A stretch of 55,466 bases of DNA from an uncultured Verrucomicrobiota bacterium. GTDB lineage: Bacteria > Verrucomicrobiota > Kiritimatiellia > CAIQIC01 > Lenti-01. The notes under the pieces were generated by a model, which saw only the letters and a list, made by a program, of their open reading frames with translations, was not told the origin of the DNA and searched no databases. The stretch is from the NCBI GenBank assembly GCA_938003985.1, contig CALKWZ010000091.1, positions 1 through 55,466 on the forward strand, given 5' to 3'. This document shows positions 16,758-24,835 of this stretch, in pieces (the first letter of the stretch is position 1; every line of letters begins with the position of its first letter). Position numbers and translations under genes: made by a program.

Positions 16758-17402
16758 TTATCCCTTGGATTCGTCGGCCAGTTCGGCGAGGCGCCGCATG
16801 ACGAGCGCGCCGACGGCTTCGTAGTCGTTCTTCTTCGGCATCGCGGTGAGGATTTCCTCCGGCGAAATGGCCGGGCCGTAGCGCGCGACGATGCGGGAAG
16901 GCCGGAATTTGTTCGCGCCCTTGGGAAACGCCGCGAACGTGCCGGAAATGTGCAGCGGCACGACCGGCACGTTGCCTTTGGCGATCAAAAATCCGATGCC
17001 GCCCTTGGCGGCGCGCATCTTCCCGTCCGGCGAACGCGTGCCTTCGGGGAACAAGCCCAGCACCTTGCCGTCTTTCAGGGTGGCGATGGCTTTTTTCAAC
17101 GCGCCCAGATCGCCCTTGGTGCGGTCGAGCGCGATCACCCCCACCCGCGGGAAGAACCACTTCGCGATCGGATTGGAAAACAGCGTGTCGCGCGCCAGGA
17201 AGTGCACGACGCGCCGCGAATTGGCGCCGCCCATGACCGGCGGATCGAGATAGCTGCAGTGGTTGGCGACGATGACGGCGCCGCCCCGGGCGGGCACGTG
17301 TTCGCGGCCGAAAACCCGCATGCGGTACTTCAGCAACAGGCAGAAATAGACGAATCCGCGGGCCAGCCAGTACAGCGGCTGCGTGAAGAGGCCCTCGCGC
17401 AT
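16758..17402 (-). CDS. plsC: 1-acyl-sn-glycerol-3-phosphate acyltransferase
   Basis: 214 aa from ATG 17402, just 5 bases after the cmk stop. It has the acyltransferase NHxxxxD motif (VANHCSYLDPP), the GLFPEGTRSPDGK motif that binds glycerol phosphate, and PLHISGTF. PlsC makes phosphatidic acid from lysophosphatidic acid at the membrane. It is the last gene of the aroF-tyrA-aroA-cmk-plsC operon, an order known from other bacteria for cmk-plsC. Confidence 0.92.
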   Translation of the reverse strand: MREGLFTQPLYWLARGFVYFCLLLKYRMRVFGREHVPARGGAVIVANHCSYLDPPVMGGANSRRVVHFLARDTLFSNPIAKWFFPRVGVIALDRTKGDLGALKKAIATLKDGKVLGLFPEGTRSPDGKMRAAKGGIGFLIAKGNVPVVPLHISGTFAAFPKGANKFRPSRIVARYGPAISPEEILTAMPKKNDYEAVGALVMRRLAELADESKG

Positions 17403-17407
17403 GGGAC

Positions 17408-18094
17408 TCAGGCCGGCGCCGCTCCGGCGGCCTTCAGGTCGGCGACGATGGTCTCCACGACCTGCTCGACGGTCATGCCGGTGCTGTTGATGATCTTGGC
17501 GCCAAGGGCGATCTGCAGCGGCGCGGTCGCGCGGCTGGAATCCTTCTGGTCGCGCCGGCGCAGCGAACTGAGCACCGCGTCGACGTCGTGGGTCCCTTCC
17601 TGCACCTTGATTTCGGCGGCGCGGCGGCGGGCCCGCTCCTCCGGATCGGCGTCGAGGTAGTACTTGAACGGCGTGTCGGGGAACACCACCGTGCCGATGT
17701 CGCGCCCTTCCATCACCAGGCTGCCGAACTTCGTCATCATCCGCAGCTTCTCGACGATGTAGACGCGCACGGCCTGCTGGGACGCGATGTCCGCCACGCG
17801 CTCGCGCACGGGCTCGGCGCGGATTTCCTGTCCCGGATCCTCGCCGTCGATGAGGTAGCCCACCGCGTTGTCCTTCAGCACCAGCTCCATGTTCATGCGG
17901 ATCAGGAGGTTCGTCACCGCCTGCGAATCCTTCACGTCGATGCCTTCCTTCACGCACTTCCAGGTCACGCCCCGGTAGAGGGCGCCGGAATCCACGTAGA
18001 TGAAGCCCATGGCCTGGGCCGTCCGGCGCGATACGGTCGATTTCCCGGACGCCGAAGGGCCGTCCACCGCCACGATGGTCGTTTGCTTATTCAA
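17408..18094 (-). CDS. cmk: Cytidylate kinase
   Basis: 228 aa. P-loop GPSASGKSTVSR at about residue 12, then GFIYVDSGALYRGVTW, a DGEDPGQEIR segment, MEGRDIGTVVFPD, and the YLDADPEERARRRAAE and SLRRRDQKDSSRATAPL lid/basic region. It phosphorylates CMP and dCMP with ATP. It overlaps aroA by 8 bases upstream and is followed 5 bases later by plsC. Confidence 0.96.
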   Translation of the reverse strand: MNKQTTIVAVDGPSASGKSTVSRRTAQAMGFIYVDSGALYRGVTWKCVKEGIDVKDSQAVTNLLIRMNMELVLKDNAVGYLIDGEDPGQEIRAEPVRERVADIASQQAVRVYIVEKLRMMTKFGSLVMEGRDIGTVVFPDTPFKYYLDADPEERARRRAAEIKVQEGTHDVDAVLSSLRRRDQKDSSRATAPLQIALGAKIINSTGMTVEQVVETIVADLKAAGAAPA

Positions 18095-19409
18095 CTTTCA
18101 CTCCCAGATTGCCGAGTTGCTCCCAAAATTCCGGATAGGACGTGTCCACGCACGCCACGTTGGCGATCGTGACCGGCTGGTCGGCGAAGATCGCGAGGAT
18201 GGACATGCTCATGGCGACGCGGTGGTCGCCGTAGCTGCGGATGCTCTTCGTGGGCGAGATCTTCGCGGGGCCTTCGACGATCATGCCGTCGGGCTGCTCG
18301 GTCACCGCCACGCCCATGCCGGCGAGGTTCTCGACCATGACCGCGACGCGGTCGGATTCCTTGACGCGCAGCTCGCTGGCGTCGCGGATGACGGTGCGGC
18401 CCTGCGCCAGCGCGCCGAGCACGGCCACCAGCGGCAGTTCGTCGATCAGGTTGGGGATTTCCGCGCCGCCGACCTCGGTGCCCTTCAGCTCCGCGCCGTA
18501 GACCGTCACGTTGCCGTAGACTTCCGGATCCGTCGGCGCCGAGGTGCGCTCGATCTCGACGCGCGCGCCCATGCGCCGCAGGACGTCGAGCAGGGCCGTG
18601 CGCCGCAGGTTGAGGCCCACGCCTTCCGCGCGGACGGTCGCGCCGGGGATCGCCGCGGCCGCGGCCAGCCAGTAGGCCGCCGAGGAGAAGTCGCCCGGCA
18701 CCACGTAGGGCCGCGCGAGGAACTTGGGCCCCTTGGGTCCGTAGCCGTCCACGGAAATGTTCTGGCCTTCCACCCGGATCGGGGCGCCCACCGCGCGCAG
18801 CATGCGCTCGGTGTGGTCGCGGGTCGGGATCGGCTCGAGGACCGTCGTGCGGCCCTCGGCGTAGAGGCCGGCCAGGATGCAGCAGCTCTTCACCTGCGCG
18901 GAAGCCGTCGGCAGGGAGTATTCGATGCCATGCAGCTGCCCCCCGCGGATCGTCATCGGCGCGGTGCCCTGCGGCGTCAGGTCCAGCTTGGCGCCCATCA
19001 GCTCGAGGGGTTCCTTGATGCGCCGCATCGGCCGGGAATTCAGCGAGGCGTCGCCCGTCAGCGTCACGGTGATCGGCGAGCCCGCGCACAACCCCGCCAG
19101 CAGGCGCATGCCCGTGCCCGAGTTGCCGACGTCCAACGGCCCGGCCGGTTCGATCATCTTGCCGCCCGTGCCCTGCACGGACAGCACGCCTTCGTCGTCG
19201 ATCCACGACCGCGCGCCGAAGGATTCCATCGCCTTGAGGGTGTTCAGGCAGTCTTCCGCCTGCAAAAAGCCGCGGATTTCGGAGGTGCCGGAGGAAATGC
19301 CCGCGAGCAGCGCGGTGCGGTGGGAAATGCTCTTGTCGCCCGGCACGCGCACCACGCCGCCGTCGAAGCCGCCGGGATGCACGATCTTGGTCTGTTTTTG
19401 GATGGCCAT
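18087..19409 (-). CDS. aroA: 3-phosphoshikimate 1-carboxyvinyltransferase (EPSP synthase)
   Basis: 440 aa. The family signatures are clear: VPGDKSISHRTALLAG, DVGNSGTGMRLLAGL, GDASLNSRPMRRI, AQVKSCCILAGLYAEG, LPLVAVLGALAQG, ELRVKESDRVAVM and SYGDHRVAMS. It joins shikimate-3-phosphate and PEP in the sixth step of chorismate synthesis. It lies between tyrA and cmk in one operon. Part of the PEP-site motif reads NSGTGMR rather than the common NAGTAMR. Confidence 0.96.
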   Translation of the reverse strand: MAIQKQTKIVHPGGFDGGVVRVPGDKSISHRTALLAGISSGTSEIRGFLQAEDCLNTLKAMESFGARSWIDDEGVLSVQGTGGKMIEPAGPLDVGNSGTGMRLLAGLCAGSPITVTLTGDASLNSRPMRRIKEPLELMGAKLDLTPQGTAPMTIRGGQLHGIEYSLPTASAQVKSCCILAGLYAEGRTTVLEPIPTRDHTERMLRAVGAPIRVEGQNISVDGYGPKGPKFLARPYVVPGDFSSAAYWLAAAAAIPGATVRAEGVGLNLRRTALLDVLRRMGARVEIERTSAPTDPEVYGNVTVYGAELKGTEVGGAEIPNLIDELPLVAVLGALAQGRTVIRDASELRVKESDRVAVMVENLAGMGVAVTEQPDGMIVEGPAKISPTKSIRSYGDHRVAMSMSILAIFADQPVTIANVACVDTSYPEFWEQLGNLGVKVE

Positions 19410-19448
19410 TTTTTATGTTCTTGGTTCGGTTTTCATGCAGGCGCGGCC

Positions 19449-20339
19449 TCAGCGGCCGCGCCCCTTCAGAAGTTCCGCCCGGGCCGCGCGGGCCCGCTCC
19501 AGGAACTGCGCCACGTCGCCGAAGCGACCGGCTTGGAGATCATCATATACCCGCTCGACTTTCAATTTGAAAGCCCGCAATTCTTCGGCCACCGCCGGGG
19601 CGTTGGTCATCAGGATGTCGTGCCACATGTCGATCGAGCCCGACGCCACGCGGGTCGAGTCGTAGAAGCCCGTCCCGCAGAAGGCGCCGACCTTTTCGGC
19701 GGAATCGCGGCCGATGGCCTTGGCCAGCGCCGCGGCGGCCACGTGCGGCAGATGGCTGGTGCGCGCCAGCAGGCGGTCGTGGTCTTCCGGTTCCATCCGG
19801 CACGTCCGCGATCCGGCCGACCGCCACAGCGCCGCCACGCGCTCGACGGCTTCCGCGGGCGCGTCCGGCGCCGCGGCCACGACCGTCAGGGCGTTTTCGT
19901 AGAGATCGGCCGAAGCCGCCTCCAGTCCCTGTTTTTCGGAGCCGGCGATGGGATGGCTGCCCACGAAAGCGCCCGCCGGCAAAACGCCGGCCATCTGGCG
20001 GCAGAGCCAGCCCTTGGTGCTGCCCACGTCCGTCACCAGCGTGCCCGGCCGCAGCGCCGGCGCGACGTCGGCCGCCAATTCCACGCAGGCCCGGATCGGC
20101 GCGCACAGCACCGCCAGGCTGGCGGCGGCCACCGCCGCGTCCGGATCGGCGAACGCCTCGTCCACGATGCCGCGGGCCAGCGCCTCGCGCCGGGTCGTTT
20201 CCTTGCGCGCGAAGGCCACGATCCGGCCGGCGTAGCCGCGCTTGCGCAGCGCCAGCGCCAGCGAGGCGCCCATCAGCCCCAGGCCGAGGATCGCGATGCC
20301 CGGCTCGCGCGTCATGGTCGATTCGGTGCCCAAATCCAT
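19449..20339 (-). CDS. tyrA: Prephenate dehydrogenase family protein
   Basis: 296 aa. N-terminal Rossmann NAD(P) fold with GLGLMGASLALALRKRG at about residue 19, then VTDVGSTKG and GSHPIAGSEKQGLEAA, and the dehydrogenase C-terminal helical domain (HDRLLARTSHLPHVAAAALA; FYDSTRVASGSIDMWHDIL). It oxidatively decarboxylates prephenate (or arogenate) on the way to tyrosine. Start at 20339, 7 bases after the aroF stop; an internal ATG at 20315 has no clear ribosome site. No ACT domain is visible. Confidence 0.93.
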   Translation of the reverse strand: MDLGTESTMTREPGIAILGLGLMGASLALALRKRGYAGRIVAFARKETTRREALARGIVDEAFADPDAAVAAASLAVLCAPIRACVELAADVAPALRPGTLVTDVGSTKGWLCRQMAGVLPAGAFVGSHPIAGSEKQGLEAASADLYENALTVVAAAPDAPAEAVERVAALWRSAGSRTCRMEPEDHDRLLARTSHLPHVAAAALAKAIGRDSAEKVGAFCGTGFYDSTRVASGSIDMWHDILMTNAPAVAEELRAFKLKVERVYDDLQAGRFGDVAQFLERARAARAELLKGRGR

Positions 20340-20346
20340 GCCCCCG

Positions 20347-21384
20347 TCAATGCAGGTTCCGGCCCACGGCGCGGGCCACCAATTCCAGTTCGCCCATCAA
20401 TTCCTTGAACCGTTTGGGCGTCAGCGACTGCGGCCCGTCCGAGACGGCCTTGGACGGTTCGGGATGCACTTCCAGCAGCAGGCCGTCCGCGCCGGCGGCG
20501 ATCGCCGCCTTGGCCATCGGCGCCACCAGATCCCAATGCCCCGTGCCGTGGCTGGGATCCACCACCACCGGCAGGTGGCTCTCGCGCTTCAGCACCGGCA
20601 CCGCGCTCAGGTCGAGCGTGTTGCGCGTGAATTTCTCGAAGGTCCGGATGCCCCGCTCGCACAGGATCACGTCCTGGTTGCCTTCGCTCATCACGTATTC
20701 CGCGCTCATCAGCAGCTCTTCGAGCGTGCTGGCCAGGCCGCGCTTGAGCATCACCGGCTTCGCGCAGCGGCCCACCGCCTTGAGCAGGTTGAAATTCTGC
20801 ATGTTGCGCGCGCCCACCTGGATGACGTCCGCGAATTCGGCCACCATTTCGACGTCGCGCGTGTCCATCACCTCGGTGACGACCGGCAGGCCGACCACGG
20901 AACGCTCTTCGGCCAGGTAGCGCAACCCTTCGACCCCCAGCCCCTGGAAGGCATAGGGCGAGGTCCGCGGCTTGAACGCCCCGCCGCGCATCATGTGGGC
21001 CCCCGCCCCCTTCAGAAAGGCGCCCAACGAGAGAATCATGTCGCGGGTTTCGACCGAACAGGGCCCCGCCATCACCACCACGCCGGACCCGCCGATGCTC
21101 AGCCCCCGGTCGCCGTGCCGCGCCGGCGGGATCTTGATGACGGTTCTTTCGGGATGGAACTCCGTGCTGGCCCGCTTGTAGGGCTTCAGCACCGGCATGA
21201 CCTTTTCCACCCCCGGCATCATTTCCAGCGCCGGAGCCTGGGTCGAGGCTTCCTCGCCGATGAGCCCGATCACGGTCACTTCCGCGCCGGGACTCACGTG
21301 CGCCTTCAGGTTCCATTCCGCCGCGCGCTCCGCGATGGCCTGGATTTGGGCTTCGGTCGCCCCTTTTTTCATCACGACGATCAT
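20347..21384 (-). CDS. aroF: 3-deoxy-7-phosphoheptulonate synthase (AroF, type I beta)
   Basis: 345 aa from ATG 21384 (GGAG 6 bases upstream). Residues 1-70 form an N-terminal ACT/ferredoxin-like regulatory domain (MIVVMKKGATEAQIQAIAER ... VTVIGLIGE). The barrel then has the DAHP/KDO8P synthase motifs MAGPCSVETRDMIL, RGGAFKPRTSPYAFQGLG, VIQVGARNMQNFNLLK, MLKRGLAST, VILCERGIR and VVDPSHGTGHWDLV. It condenses PEP and erythrose-4-phosphate, the entry step of the shikimate pathway. It leads the aromatic operon, so supply and the tyrosine branch are made together. Confidence 0.95.
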   Translation of the reverse strand: MIVVMKKGATEAQIQAIAERAAEWNLKAHVSPGAEVTVIGLIGEEASTQAPALEMMPGVEKVMPVLKPYKRASTEFHPERTVIKIPPARHGDRGLSIGGSGVVVMAGPCSVETRDMILSLGAFLKGAGAHMMRGGAFKPRTSPYAFQGLGVEGLRYLAEERSVVGLPVVTEVMDTRDVEMVAEFADVIQVGARNMQNFNLLKAVGRCAKPVMLKRGLASTLEELLMSAEYVMSEGNQDVILCERGIRTFEKFTRNTLDLSAVPVLKRESHLPVVVDPSHGTGHWDLVAPMAKAAIAAGADGLLLEVHPEPSKAVSDGPQSLTPKRFKELMGELELVARAVGRNLH

Positions 21385-21477
21385 AAAATCTCCGGTTCTC
21401 CGGTGGGTTTTCGACCCGCGCCGGGGGCGCGATTCGAGCCCGGAACCATACTCCGCCCCCCTCTCCCTTTTCCACCT

Positions 21478-21516
21478 TAAAAACGGGCGGCCGGGCAAAA
21501 TCCTCGGCCCGGCCGC
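21478..21516 (-). terminator. Intrinsic terminator of the hydrogenase operon
   Basis: Perfect 10-bp stem (GCGGCCGGGC / GCCCGGCCGC, 21487-21516) with a 10-base loop. On the minus strand it is followed by CCGTTTTTAAGG. It lies 64 bases after the stop of the maturation protease and before the aromatic operon. Confidence 0.8.
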
Positions 21517-21580
21517 GCATTTTCTTTCGCCGCATCGCGTTGCGGCTGAATTGACCATGTCCAAGATGGACTTTTCGATT

Positions 21581-22048
21581 TCAGCTCTGCTCGCGCAGCC
21601 ACGCCTGCAGGAAATCCCGCGCGGCGGCCAGATGGGACAACGCCGCGGCGGTGGGCGGTTCGTTCGGCTCCCAGGCTTCCCCCCGGATGGCCAGCAGCCA
21701 CGCCGGCGGCCGCGCGCCGTACAGTTCGTCCGCCAGCGCCAGCACGCTTTCGGGAGACATCGCGTGGGTGGAGAACGAAATTTCCTTCTGCGGCGCCAGC
21801 GGCCGGAATTCGAACGGCGCCGGCCCCTTTTTTGCGGCATCGACGAACACAACCGCCCGGCTCTCCGCCACGGCCAGCGCGTCCTCGGCATTGAGCTGGT
21901 AGTTGGAATCGAACGCAACGCCGGCAAGCCCCTCCGCTTGCGCCCGTTTTTCGAGCTGTTCGACGAGCGCGACGCCGAGTCCGTCGTCCTGCCGACCCGG
22001 ATTTCCGAAGCCGTAGACCAGGATCGGTTTTGAATTTTTCTCGTTCAT
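21581..22048 (-). CDS. hoxW: Hydrogenase maturation protease (HoxW type)
   Basis: 155 aa from ATG 22048. It begins ILVYGFGNPGRQDDGLGVAL, the signature of the HyaD/HycI/HoxW endopeptidases, with the nickel-binding acidic residue in the GNPGRQDDG loop, then VAFDSNYQLNAEDA and AVVFVDAAKKGP. These proteases check nickel loading and then clip the C-terminal extension of the large subunit. It is the last gene of the Hox operon, 55 bases after hoxH with a small hairpin between. It is the expected partner for cleavage of the HoxH tail. Confidence 0.88.
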   Translation of the reverse strand: MNEKNSKPILVYGFGNPGRQDDGLGVALVEQLEKRAQAEGLAGVAFDSNYQLNAEDALAVAESRAVVFVDAAKKGPAPFEFRPLAPQKEISFSTHAMSPESVLALADELYGARPPAWLLAIRGEAWEPNEPPTAAALSHLAAARDFLQAWLREQS

Positions 22049-22060
22049 CGATTTTAGACC

Positions 22061-22081
22061 CCCACGGGCTTGCCCCGTGGG
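22061..22081. repeat. GC-rich hairpin between hoxH and hoxW
   Basis: Inverted repeat CCCACGGG/CCCGTGGG with a 5-base loop. There is no following T-run, so it is more likely an mRNA-stability or attenuating hairpin than a full terminator. Sequence-related hairpins lie at 31544-31605. Confidence 0.5.
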
Positions 22082-22103
22082 TGAATCAGGTCCGATCGGC
22101 GGC

Positions 22104-23561
22104 TCAATTCTTCCGCCGCCGAGCCACCACCGCGCCCGTTGCATCCACCAGCGTTATTTCCAGCGGCATCTGCCCGTAGGCGTGGGTGGCGCAGCTCAGG
22201 CACGGGTCGTAGGCCCGGATCGCCACCTCGACCGCGTTCATCATCGGCTCGGTGATTTCCTTCTGGCCCGCCATGTAGGTCGTGGCGACGCAACGGACCG
22301 CCCGGTTCATCGGCTCGTTGTTGTTCGTGGTGGACACGATCAGGTTGGCCATTTTGATCAGATCGTCGTCCCCCACGGCGTAATGGTGGAACAGCGTGCC
22401 GCGCGGCGCCTCGATGATGCCGACGCCTTCCGGTTGGCGCTTGCCGTGCACGACGAGATCGCCGCCGAGGACGTCCGGATCCTGCAGCAGCTCGCGCATT
22501 TTTTCGGCGGCGTGGAGCACTTCGATCAGCCGCGCCCAGTGCGTGTGCATGCACATGTCGTTGGGCTTGCCGCCCGTCGCCGCCTTGAACGCCTCGAATT
22601 CCTTTTGCGCCAGCGGGGTCGGGATGAAATCCACGACGTTCAGCCGCGCGAGCGGCCCGACGCGGTACCAGCCCTGTTCCGGCCCCAGCCGCTTGAGATA
22701 CGGGAACTTCATGTAGCTCCACGACTTCACCTCTTCGCGGAAATGCCGGAGATAATCCTGGCCATCCACGTCGTCGAGGATCCGCCGGCCCTCCGCGTCC
22801 ACGGCGCGCAGCACGCCGTGGTAGAGGTCGAGCGCGCCGTCCTGGCGCACGAGGCACAGGTGGTTCGACGGGAACTTCGAGAACCCGTCGATGAAGGCCT
22901 TGTGCTTCTTGTAGTAGTCCTTGAAAAACGCCAGCGCGCCCTGCGACCACGCGACCATCTGGTCGGCGCTGAGCGGCCCGCCGTCGCCCTTCAACAGCCG
23001 GTCGCGCTCTTCGACGGTGAGGCTCTTGTTCACGCCGCCGGGAATCGCGCCCGTGCCGTGGATCTTCTTGCCGGCGGTGGCCGCGATGACTTCCTGGCCG
23101 TACTTGCGCATCAGGACCGCCTGCGTCGCCAGCTCGCGGTTCGCCAGCGCCACGCCGATCACGTTGCGCGTCGCGGGATCCGCGTCGTAGCCGAACAGCA
23201 AATCCGGCGAGGCCAGATGGAAGAAGTGCAGCGAGTGCGACTGGAAAATCTGGCCGTAGTGCATCAGCCGGCGGATTTTTTCCGCCGTCGGCGTCAGCCC
23301 CGCGCCCGTCCCCGCGCCGACGACGACGTCCATCGCCTTGGCTCCGGCCAGGTGGTGGCTGACCGGGCAGATGCCGCACAGGCGCTGCACCAGCACCGGC
23401 GCCTCCCAGTACGGGCGCCCCTGCACGAACCGCTCGAAGCCCCGGAACTCCACGATGTGCAGCCGGCTCTGCGCCACGTTCCCCGCGTCGTCGAGATGGA
23501 TCGTGACCCGGCCGTGGCCTTCGACGCGCGTGACGGGATCGATGACGATTTTGCGGGTCAT
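22104..23561 (-). CDS. hoxH: NAD-linked [NiFe] hydrogenase large subunit
   Basis: 485 aa. Both nickel-binding cysteine pairs are present: L1 RLCGICPVSHH near residue 61 and L2 DPCLSCATHA near the C-terminus. The residues after ATHA form a tail to be clipped by the protease encoded downstream. The start MTRKIVIDPVTRVEGHGRVT is typical. The active site binds Ni-Fe(CN)2CO and splits or makes hydrogen. With HoxF, U and Y in the same operon it fits the cytoplasmic, bidirectional NAD-reducing group 3d. L2 has Cys, not selenocysteine. Confidence 0.95.
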   Translation of the reverse strand: MTRKIVIDPVTRVEGHGRVTIHLDDAGNVAQSRLHIVEFRGFERFVQGRPYWEAPVLVQRLCGICPVSHHLAGAKAMDVVVGAGTGAGLTPTAEKIRRLMHYGQIFQSHSLHFFHLASPDLLFGYDADPATRNVIGVALANRELATQAVLMRKYGQEVIAATAGKKIHGTGAIPGGVNKSLTVEERDRLLKGDGGPLSADQMVAWSQGALAFFKDYYKKHKAFIDGFSKFPSNHLCLVRQDGALDLYHGVLRAVDAEGRRILDDVDGQDYLRHFREEVKSWSYMKFPYLKRLGPEQGWYRVGPLARLNVVDFIPTPLAQKEFEAFKAATGGKPNDMCMHTHWARLIEVLHAAEKMRELLQDPDVLGGDLVVHGKRQPEGVGIIEAPRGTLFHHYAVGDDDLIKMANLIVSTTNNNEPMNRAVRCVATTYMAGQKEITEPMMNAVEVAIRAYDPCLSCATHAYGQMPLEITLVDATGAVVARRRKN

Positions 23562-23568
23562 GGCTCTT

Positions 23569-24132
23569 TCAGTCGAATTTGAAGCTGCGGTAGGATGGGT
23601 CCAGTTCCTGGCCGGTCACCAGCGCGACCAGCGCGTCCCAAATCAGGTCCGCGCTCGGCGGGCACCCCGGCAGAAAATAATCGATCTTCACCACCTCGTG
23701 GCAGGGATAGACCCGGTTCAGGATCTTCGGCAGGTCGGGATCGTGCGGGATGATCTTGTCCGGATTTCCGTCGGCCACCGTCGGCCCGTTCAGATAGGCC
23801 TCCTCCAGGCATTCCTTCAGCGGCAGGACGTTGCGCAGCGCCGGCAGCCCGCCCATCAGCGCGCACTCGCCCACCGCCACCAGGACCTTGCAGCGCTTGC
23901 GGAATTCCGTCAGCACGTGCACGTTCTCGTCGTTGCAGCAGCCGCCTTCGATCAGGCCGATATCGCACTCCTTGGTGAACGTCTTGATGTCGTCGAACGG
24001 CGACTTGTTGAACTCCACCAGCTCGATCAGGTCGAGGATCCGCTCGTCGATGTCGAGCAGCGACATGTGGCAGCCGAAGCAGCCGGCCAGCGAGGTCGTC
24101 GCGACGATCTTCTTGGGGGCTTTCGCGCTCAC
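23569..24132 (-). CDS. hoxY: NAD-linked [NiFe] hydrogenase small subunit
   Basis: 187 aa starting at GTG 24132, which overlaps the hoxU stop (GTGA). Iron-sulfur ligands of the proximal cluster are visible: TTSLAGCFGCHMSLLDID, IEGGCCNDEN, AVGECALMGGLPA and YFLPGCPPSADLIW. The short length without a signal peptide or second cluster domain is typical of HoxY. It passes electrons from the HoxH site to the HoxFU diaphorase. The gene lies 7 bases before hoxH. Confidence 0.94.
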   Translation of the reverse strand: MSAKAPKKIVATTSLAGCFGCHMSLLDIDERILDLIELVEFNKSPFDDIKTFTKECDIGLIEGGCCNDENVHVLTEFRKRCKVLVAVGECALMGGLPALRNVLPLKECLEEAYLNGPTVADGNPDKIIPHDPDLPKILNRVYPCHEVVKIDYFLPGCPPSADLIWDALVALVTGQELDPSYRSFKFD

Positions 24133-24824
24133 GGCCGCACCTCGCTGCCGATGGGCGCCCGGTCGTAGGTGCGCCGTCCGATGGGCACGTCGAAGCCCTT
24201 GCCCTTGCGCAAAATCGCGCCGACGGGGCAGATGTCCATCGCGCGCTGGGCCAGTTCGTCGTCGATATCCTTCGAAGTGTCCGGATCGATGTTGATGACG
24301 ACTTTGTCGCCGCGCTTGCCGAAGGCGAAAATGGCGTGGCCTTCGGCGTTGTGGATGCCGCGGATGCAGCGCTTGCACTGGATGCAGCGGTTGTGGTCCT
24401 TGACGAGCTTCGGGTGCCACGCCTCCACGTCGCGCTTGGGGAACAGGTAGGGAAAACTCGACACCGTCACGCGGTAGCGGTAGGCCAGCGCCTGCAGCTC
24501 GCAGTTGCCGCTGCGCTCGCACGAGGGGCACAGGTGGTTGCCTTCCGCGAACAGGATCTCGACGACCGATTTGCGGAACGCCTCCAGTTCCGGCGTGCTC
24601 GTCGCCACGTTCATGTCTTCGGCCACCTTCGTCGTGCAGGCGGTCTGCGGAATGCCGTTGACCAGCACCGTGCAGATCCGGCACGCCCCCTTCGGCGGGA
24701 TGCCCGGATAGTTGCACAGCGTCGGGATGAAGACTCCCGCCTCCCGCGCCGCCGCGACCAGTTGCGCGCCTTCCTCCGCCAGGCAGGTCTTGCCGTCGAG
24801 CGTGAACCGGACGAAGCTGGCCAT
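24129..24824 (-). CDS. hoxU: Hydrogenase diaphorase subunit, NuoG-like N-terminal part
   Basis: 231 aa from ATG 24824 (GGGAGG upstream). It has a [2Fe-2S] ferredoxin domain (PTLCNYPGIPPKGACRICTVLV ... TACTTKV), a His/Cys-ligated cluster (EGNHLCPSCERSGNCELQ) and a two-cluster ferredoxin region with HNRCIQCKRCIRGIHNAEG. This matches HoxU, the electron wire between HoxF and HoxY. The C-terminal CX2CX2C-type group before MDICPVGAIL looks incomplete, with only one cysteine seen in the second half. Confidence 0.93.
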   Translation of the reverse strand: MASFVRFTLDGKTCLAEEGAQLVAAAREAGVFIPTLCNYPGIPPKGACRICTVLVNGIPQTACTTKVAEDMNVATSTPELEAFRKSVVEILFAEGNHLCPSCERSGNCELQALAYRYRVTVSSFPYLFPKRDVEAWHPKLVKDHNRCIQCKRCIRGIHNAEGHAIFAFGKRGDKVVINIDPDTSKDIDDELAQRAMDICPVGAILRKGKGFDVPIGRRTYDRAPIGSEVRP

Positions 24825-24835
24825 CGCGCGCCTCC

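Noticed and set aside
18000..20408. 802-codon plus-strand frame
   Set aside because: Antisense of aroA and tyrA, both clear genes.
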